Shown here: piece after piece, positions 56,920-64,000 of the stretch
Layout of the letters: each line of letters begins with the position of its first letter
Numbering within the stretch: the first letter of the stretch is position 1
From: Anaerococcus ihuae
GTDB lineage: Bacteria; Bacillota; Clostridia; Tissierellales; Peptoniphilaceae
DNA: 64,000 nt
Direction of reading: 5' to 3'
Assembly (NCBI RefSeq): GCF_928368155.1
Contig: NZ_CAKMRU010000001.1
Location: forward strand, 62,001 to 126,000
The notes under the pieces: model-generated
Databases searched by the model: none
Told to the model about the DNA's origin: nothing
The model's input: only the letters and a program-made list of their open reading frames with translations
Made by a program: the position numbers and the translations under genes

Positions 56920-58158
56920 ATGGGAAAAAATATAATAGCAGATCATGCAAAATGGCCAAGACTTGAAGATGCCATTTTTAAAGTTAGTGGAGAATGTAAA
57001 AAAGCAATAGAAAAATTTGGAAAAGAAAAAGTTATAAATTCAACTCTTGGAACTTTAATTGACGATGATGGAAATATTATTGCCTTTGACAGCGTCTATG
57101 ATACTTTAAAAAATATGGACAAAAAAGATATAGCAAGCTATGGGGCAATTGAGGGCGACAAAGATTATTTGGATTTGGTAATTGAAAAATGTTTTGGACC
57201 TTACAAACCAAGTGGATTTATAAAATCAGTAGCAACGGCAGGAGGAAGTGGAGCAGTTAGGCATACTTTTTGGAGCTTTTCAGAAGCTTGCGATTATGTA
57301 ATTTGTCCAAATTGGTATTGGCCAGCTTATGCCACAATGTGTGAGGAATATAATAGGGAATTTTTAAATTATGAATTTTTGGATAAAAATTTTGAATTTA
57401 ATTTAAAAGAATTTACAAAAGCCTTGGATTTTTCTTTAGAAAAAAGAGATAGGGCTCTTTGTGTATTTAATTCGCCTGCAAATAATCCAACAGGATTTAC
57501 TATTGAAGATTCTATGTGGGATAAAATTTTAAAAATTATAAAAGAAAGGGCAGTTGAGGGAAAATTTATTACGATTTTACTTGATGTTGCCTATATAGAA
57601 TTTGCAGGAGACGGAAGTCAAAAGAAATTTTTCCAAAAATTTGGAGATTTGCCAGAAAATATTATAACAACGGTAGCCTATTCTATGAGTAAATCTTACA
57701 CAGCTTATGGACTAAGGTCAGGAGCTTGTATTATAATTTCATCAAATGAAAAAATTGCAAACGAGGCTTTCGATTCAATGAAACACTCAAATAGGGCAAT
57801 TTGGTCAAATATAACCCACGCAGGAATGAATATTTTGGTAGATTTAGAAAAGGATGAAAAAAAGAAAAAATCCTACGAAAAAGAGCTAGAATTTTACAGA
57901 ATAATGCTTGAAAAAAGAGCCAAAGCCTTCACAGAAAATGCGAAAAAAGTAGGACTTGTAACACTTCCATATTTTGGTGGATTTTTCATATCAATTCCTT
58001 GCAAAAATTCAAAGAAAGTTTCTGAGAAATTAAAAGAAAAAAATATGTATATAGTTGCAAACAAAGAAGGATTAAGATTTGCAGTATGTGCAGTAAGCGA
58101 AGAAAAATGCAAAATTTCACCAAAACTTATAAAAGATGCTATGGATGAGATAAATTAA
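56920..58158 (+). CDS. PLP-dependent aminotransferase, class I/II
   Basis: 412 residues. Fold type I: ATAGGSGAVRHTFW near 106, FNSPANNPTGFT near 186, and PLP lysine K258 in YSMSKSYTAYGLRSG; the final arginine is in GLRFAVCA. It resembles aspartate/tyrosine-type aminotransferases used in amino-acid fermentation. Substrate is not determined. It is transcribed alone from a region shared with msrB. Confidence 0.88.
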   Translation: MGKNIIADHAKWPRLEDAIFKVSGECKKAIEKFGKEKVINSTLGTLIDDDGNIIAFDSVYDTLKNMDKKDIASYGAIEGDKDYLDLVIEKCFGPYKPSGFIKSVATAGGSGAVRHTFWSFSEACDYVICPNWYWPAYATMCEEYNREFLNYEFLDKNFEFNLKEFTKALDFSLEKRDRALCVFNSPANNPTGFTIEDSMWDKILKIIKERAVEGKFITILLDVAYIEFAGDGSQKKFFQKFGDLPENIITTVAYSMSKSYTAYGLRSGACIIISSNEKIANEAFDSMKHSNRAIWSNITHAGMNILVDLEKDEKKKKSYEKELEFYRIMLEKRAKAFTENAKKVGLVTLPYFGGFFISIPCKNSKKVSEKLKEKNMYIVANKEGLRFAVCAVSEEKCKISPKLIKDAMDEIN

Positions 58159-58164
58159 AATATT

Positions 58165-58192
58165 GCCTTTCTAACAGGAAGGCTATTTTTTT
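58165..58192 (+). terminator. terminator of the aminotransferase gene
   Basis: GCCTTTC, loop TAACA, GGAAGGC (one G-U pair), then ATTTTTTT. Confidence 0.82.
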
Positions 58193-58374
58193 AAGGAATG
58201 AAAGTGAAAAATATTTTTTGAAATACAAAAAGTATTGATTTTAATGTCTTATTTTGATAGTTATAGTTTTTTAGTGATTGCTTGATGTTTTATGTAAAAA
58301 TTTTACCTATGCTTTAATACATAAAGATTTTTTAAAAAAATAAAAATACATCTTTAATTTTCAAAAAAACTATG

Positions 58375-58570
58375 GTATGATTATTTTACATTCATTTGGG
58401 GGAAATAATCATGGATTTTGTTTTTAAAATTAGAAAATTTTCAAATATGATTTTATCTATGAAAAAAATTGAAAGACTAAGATATGTCTTTGGATTTCTA
58501 TGCCCAATTTTGTCTATGAATGGATTAATGTTTTATCAAGGGAAGCTAATTTTTTGTTAGCTTCCCTTTT
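58375..58570 (+). ncRNA. possible short transcript before purH, mini-ORFs or small RNA
   Basis: A TATGAT that could be a -10 is followed by GGGGGAAATAATC and ATG (58412), which opens only 12 codons and stops at TGA 58448-58450. That stop overlaps an ATG (58447) opening 37 codons up to 58560. A perfect 10-bp stem GGGAAGCTAA/TTAGCTTCCC with T tail ends the unit (58538-58570). It might be a small two-cistron gene, a broken small protein or a regulatory RNA. Nothing else is seen in the gap 58159-58615, apart from the terminator at 58165 and a TATAAT at 58598-58603 that probably serves purH. Confidence 0.35.
58538..58570 (+). terminator. strong terminator upstream of purH
   Basis: GGGAAGCTAA (58540-58549), loop TTTTTTG, TTAGCTTCCC (58557-58566), TTTT. 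Only 45 bases lie between it and the purH start. Confidence 0.8.
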
Positions 58571-58615
58571 CTTGTCTTTAATTTAGACTGAAAGCTTTAT
58601 AATATGGAGGGATGA

Positions 58616-60121
58616 ATGAGAGCTTTAATATCTGTTACTGATAAAAAGGATGTCGAAAAACTTGCTAAAGGCCTAAGTGATTTGGGAGTTGAAATTGTAT
58701 CTACTGGTGGTACATACAAAAAAATCAAAGAAAGCGGAGTAGATGTAAAGGAAATTGAAGAGATAACAAATTTTCCAGAAATTTTGGACGGTAGGGTAAA
58801 AACTTTATCTCCTTATGTTCATGGTGGAATTCTTTATAAAAGAGATGACGAAAATCACAAAAAAACTGTGGAAGAAAATAATATCAAGGATATTGATATA
58901 GTTGTTGTAAATTTATATAAGTTTGAAGAGTCCTTGAAGAGTAATGATATTGACAATATTATTGAAAATATTGACATAGGTGGGCCAACTTTGATTAGAT
59001 CTGCTGCAAAAAATCACAAGGACTGTATCGTTTTGACAGATCCAAAAGATTATGAAGAACTTTTGGAAAGATTAGAAAATAATCAAGTTGATTTAGATTA
59101 TAGAAGATATTTGGCTATGAAGGCTTATTCTCTTACTGCTTATTATGACAGTGTAATCTCTAGATTTTTCAAAGATTTGACCAAAAAAGAAAGTGAATAT
59201 AAAACTTACGGTCTTAGAAAAATTGAAGATTTAAGATACGGAGAAAATCCAAGCCAAAAGGCAAGTCTTTATGAAGATACTTATGCAAAGGGACTTTTGA
59301 AAGATATAGAAATTCTTCACGGAAAGGCAATGAGCTTTAATAATTATAATGACTTAAATGTTGCCCTAGAACTTGCCAAAGAACTTGGTGAAAATTCTTG
59401 TGTAGCTTTAAAACACCAATCTCCTTGTGGTGCTGCTATTGGAGAAAATGCCTTTGATGCTTACAAAAAAGCATACGAAGCTGATTCCTTATCAATTTTT
59501 GGTGGAATTGTTGCCTTAAATGGAGTAGTTGATGAAAAAACTGCAAGTATGATGAGTGAAATTTTCCTTGAAATTGTTGCAGCAAATGACTTTACAAAAG
59601 AAGCTTTGGAAATTCTATCTAAAAAGAAAAATATCCGTCTAATAAAAGTCGACCTTTCAAAAGATTTTGTAAAAGACGATGTAAAATATTTGGAAGGAAA
59701 AGTTTTAGTTCAAGATAGGGATACAAAAGAAGATGATTTTGAAGTGGTAACTGAAGTTAAACCAGAAAAAAAAGATATTGACGATTTAAAATTTGCTATG
59801 ACTGTTGTAAAATATACCAAATCAAATGCAATTGTAATAGTTAAAGATGGAAAAACTTTGGGAGTTGGCTGTGGACAAACTTCAAGAATTTGGGCATTGG
59901 AATCAATCAAAAATAACCACCCAGATGTAGACTTTACTGATTCAATTATGTCATCAGATGCCTTTTTCCCATTTGACGATTGCGTAGAATTTGCCCACAA
60001 AATCGGGGTAAAATCAATAATCCAACCAGGTGGATCAATTAGAGATAAAGATTCTATTGAAAAATGCAATGAGTACAAAATGTCCATGGTATTTACCAAC
60101 AACAGACACTTTAGACATTAA
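58616..60121 (+). CDS. purH: bifunctional AICAR transformylase/IMP cyclohydrolase
   Basis: 501 residues. N-terminal IMP cyclohydrolase domain (ALISVTDKKDVEKLAKGL, VSTGGTYKKIKESG, KTLSPYVHGGILYKR) and C-terminal transformylase (LRYGENPSQKASLY, VALKHQSPCGAAIGENA). It makes the last two steps to IMP. The ATG at 58616, not 58612, gives the family start; GGAGG lies 5 bases before. Followed by purL after 9 bases. Confidence 0.96.
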   Translation: MRALISVTDKKDVEKLAKGLSDLGVEIVSTGGTYKKIKESGVDVKEIEEITNFPEILDGRVKTLSPYVHGGILYKRDDENHKKTVEENNIKDIDIVVVNLYKFEESLKSNDIDNIIENIDIGGPTLIRSAAKNHKDCIVLTDPKDYEELLERLENNQVDLDYRRYLAMKAYSLTAYYDSVISRFFKDLTKKESEYKTYGLRKIEDLRYGENPSQKASLYEDTYAKGLLKDIEILHGKAMSFNNYNDLNVALELAKELGENSCVALKHQSPCGAAIGENAFDAYKKAYEADSLSIFGGIVALNGVVDEKTASMMSEIFLEIVAANDFTKEALEILSKKKNIRLIKVDLSKDFVKDDVKYLEGKVLVQDRDTKEDDFEVVTEVKPEKKDIDDLKFAMTVVKYTKSNAIVIVKDGKTLGVGCGQTSRIWALESIKNNHPDVDFTDSIMSSDAFFPFDDCVEFAHKIGVKSIIQPGGSIRDKDSIEKCNEYKMSMVFTNNRHFRH

Positions 60122-60130
60122 GGATATGAT

Positions 60131-64000
<3,870 letters not shown>

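Noticed and set aside
58412-58560. Single small protein of about 49 residues
   Set aside because: On recounting, the frame from 58412 stops after 12 codons; only a frame change would join the parts.
58159-58615. Purine riboswitch before purH
   Set aside because: The conserved loop sequences and three-stem layout of the purine aptamer were not found.

Overview
The window is low-GC, A/T-biased DNA from a strictly anaerobic member of the Bacillota. It is dense with genes, and most have strong Shine-Dalgarno sites. The rpoB-rpoC and rpsL-rpsG-fusA-tuf blocks are Firmicute-like; the S12, RpoB and EF-Tu sequences read as Clostridia/Tissierellia. Together with cobamide methyl transfer, NAD-linked tungsten formate dehydrogenase and amino-acid fermentation genes, I infer a Gram-positive anaerobic coccus of the Peptoniphilaceae type (Anaerococcus/Peptoniphilus-like). 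The genus is a guess. No rRNA, tRNA, CRISPR array or intact transposase was seen.

Layout. 1-6.2 kb: 3' part of rpoB and complete rpoC. 7.2-20.7 kb: one long plus-strand run for formate metabolism: formate channel, three NuoE/F/G-like electron-transfer subunits, a Cys-type formate dehydrogenase, a ferritin-like protein, cofactor genes (mobA, fdhD, moeA, a moeA-binding-protein fusion) and a tungstate ABC importer tupABC. Facing it is a very short aldehyde:ferredoxin oxidoreductase-like gene. 22.3-26.8 kb: alpha-glucoside PTS, 6-phospho-alpha-glucosidase and two RpiR-type regulators, the first broken by an in-frame stop. 26.8-31.3 kb: rpsL, rpsG, fusA, tuf. 31.3-36.9 kb: mprF, an unknown gene, cyclophilin, and a purine-type permease with a phosphoribosyltransferase. 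37.2-40.9 kb (minus): mntP, an S41 peptidase, and the operon xre-immA-mnmM. 41.1-42.3 kb: a Y-family DNA polymerase divergent from xre, with a repeat-rich promoter. 42.3-42.7 kb: IS200-type transposase remnant. 42.9-49.8 kb: aspartate ammonia-lyase, dicarboxylate carrier, Asp/Glu racemase, LysR regulator, fumarase and malic enzyme, a pathway from aspartate to pyruvate. 49.9-56.3 kb: cobamide-dependent methyl-transfer island with a corrinoid protein, its reductive activator, a likely cobalamin importer and three UroD-type methyltransferases, one frameshifted. 56.4-58.2 kb: msrB and an aminotransferase. 58.6-64 kb: purH, purL and the start of guaB.

The most unusual structure is not a gene. Four intergenic elements (6.2, 20.7, 36.9 and 37.9 kb) sit at ends of transcription units. 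Three are bracketed by two copies of the local terminator-like hairpin, and the fourth has only a 9-bp direct repeat. They fall into two types that share a 15-bp end, and one type shows a compensatory base change in its terminal stem. The second point of interest is the xre-immA pair facing a damage-type polymerase across an array of GTC-containing repeats.
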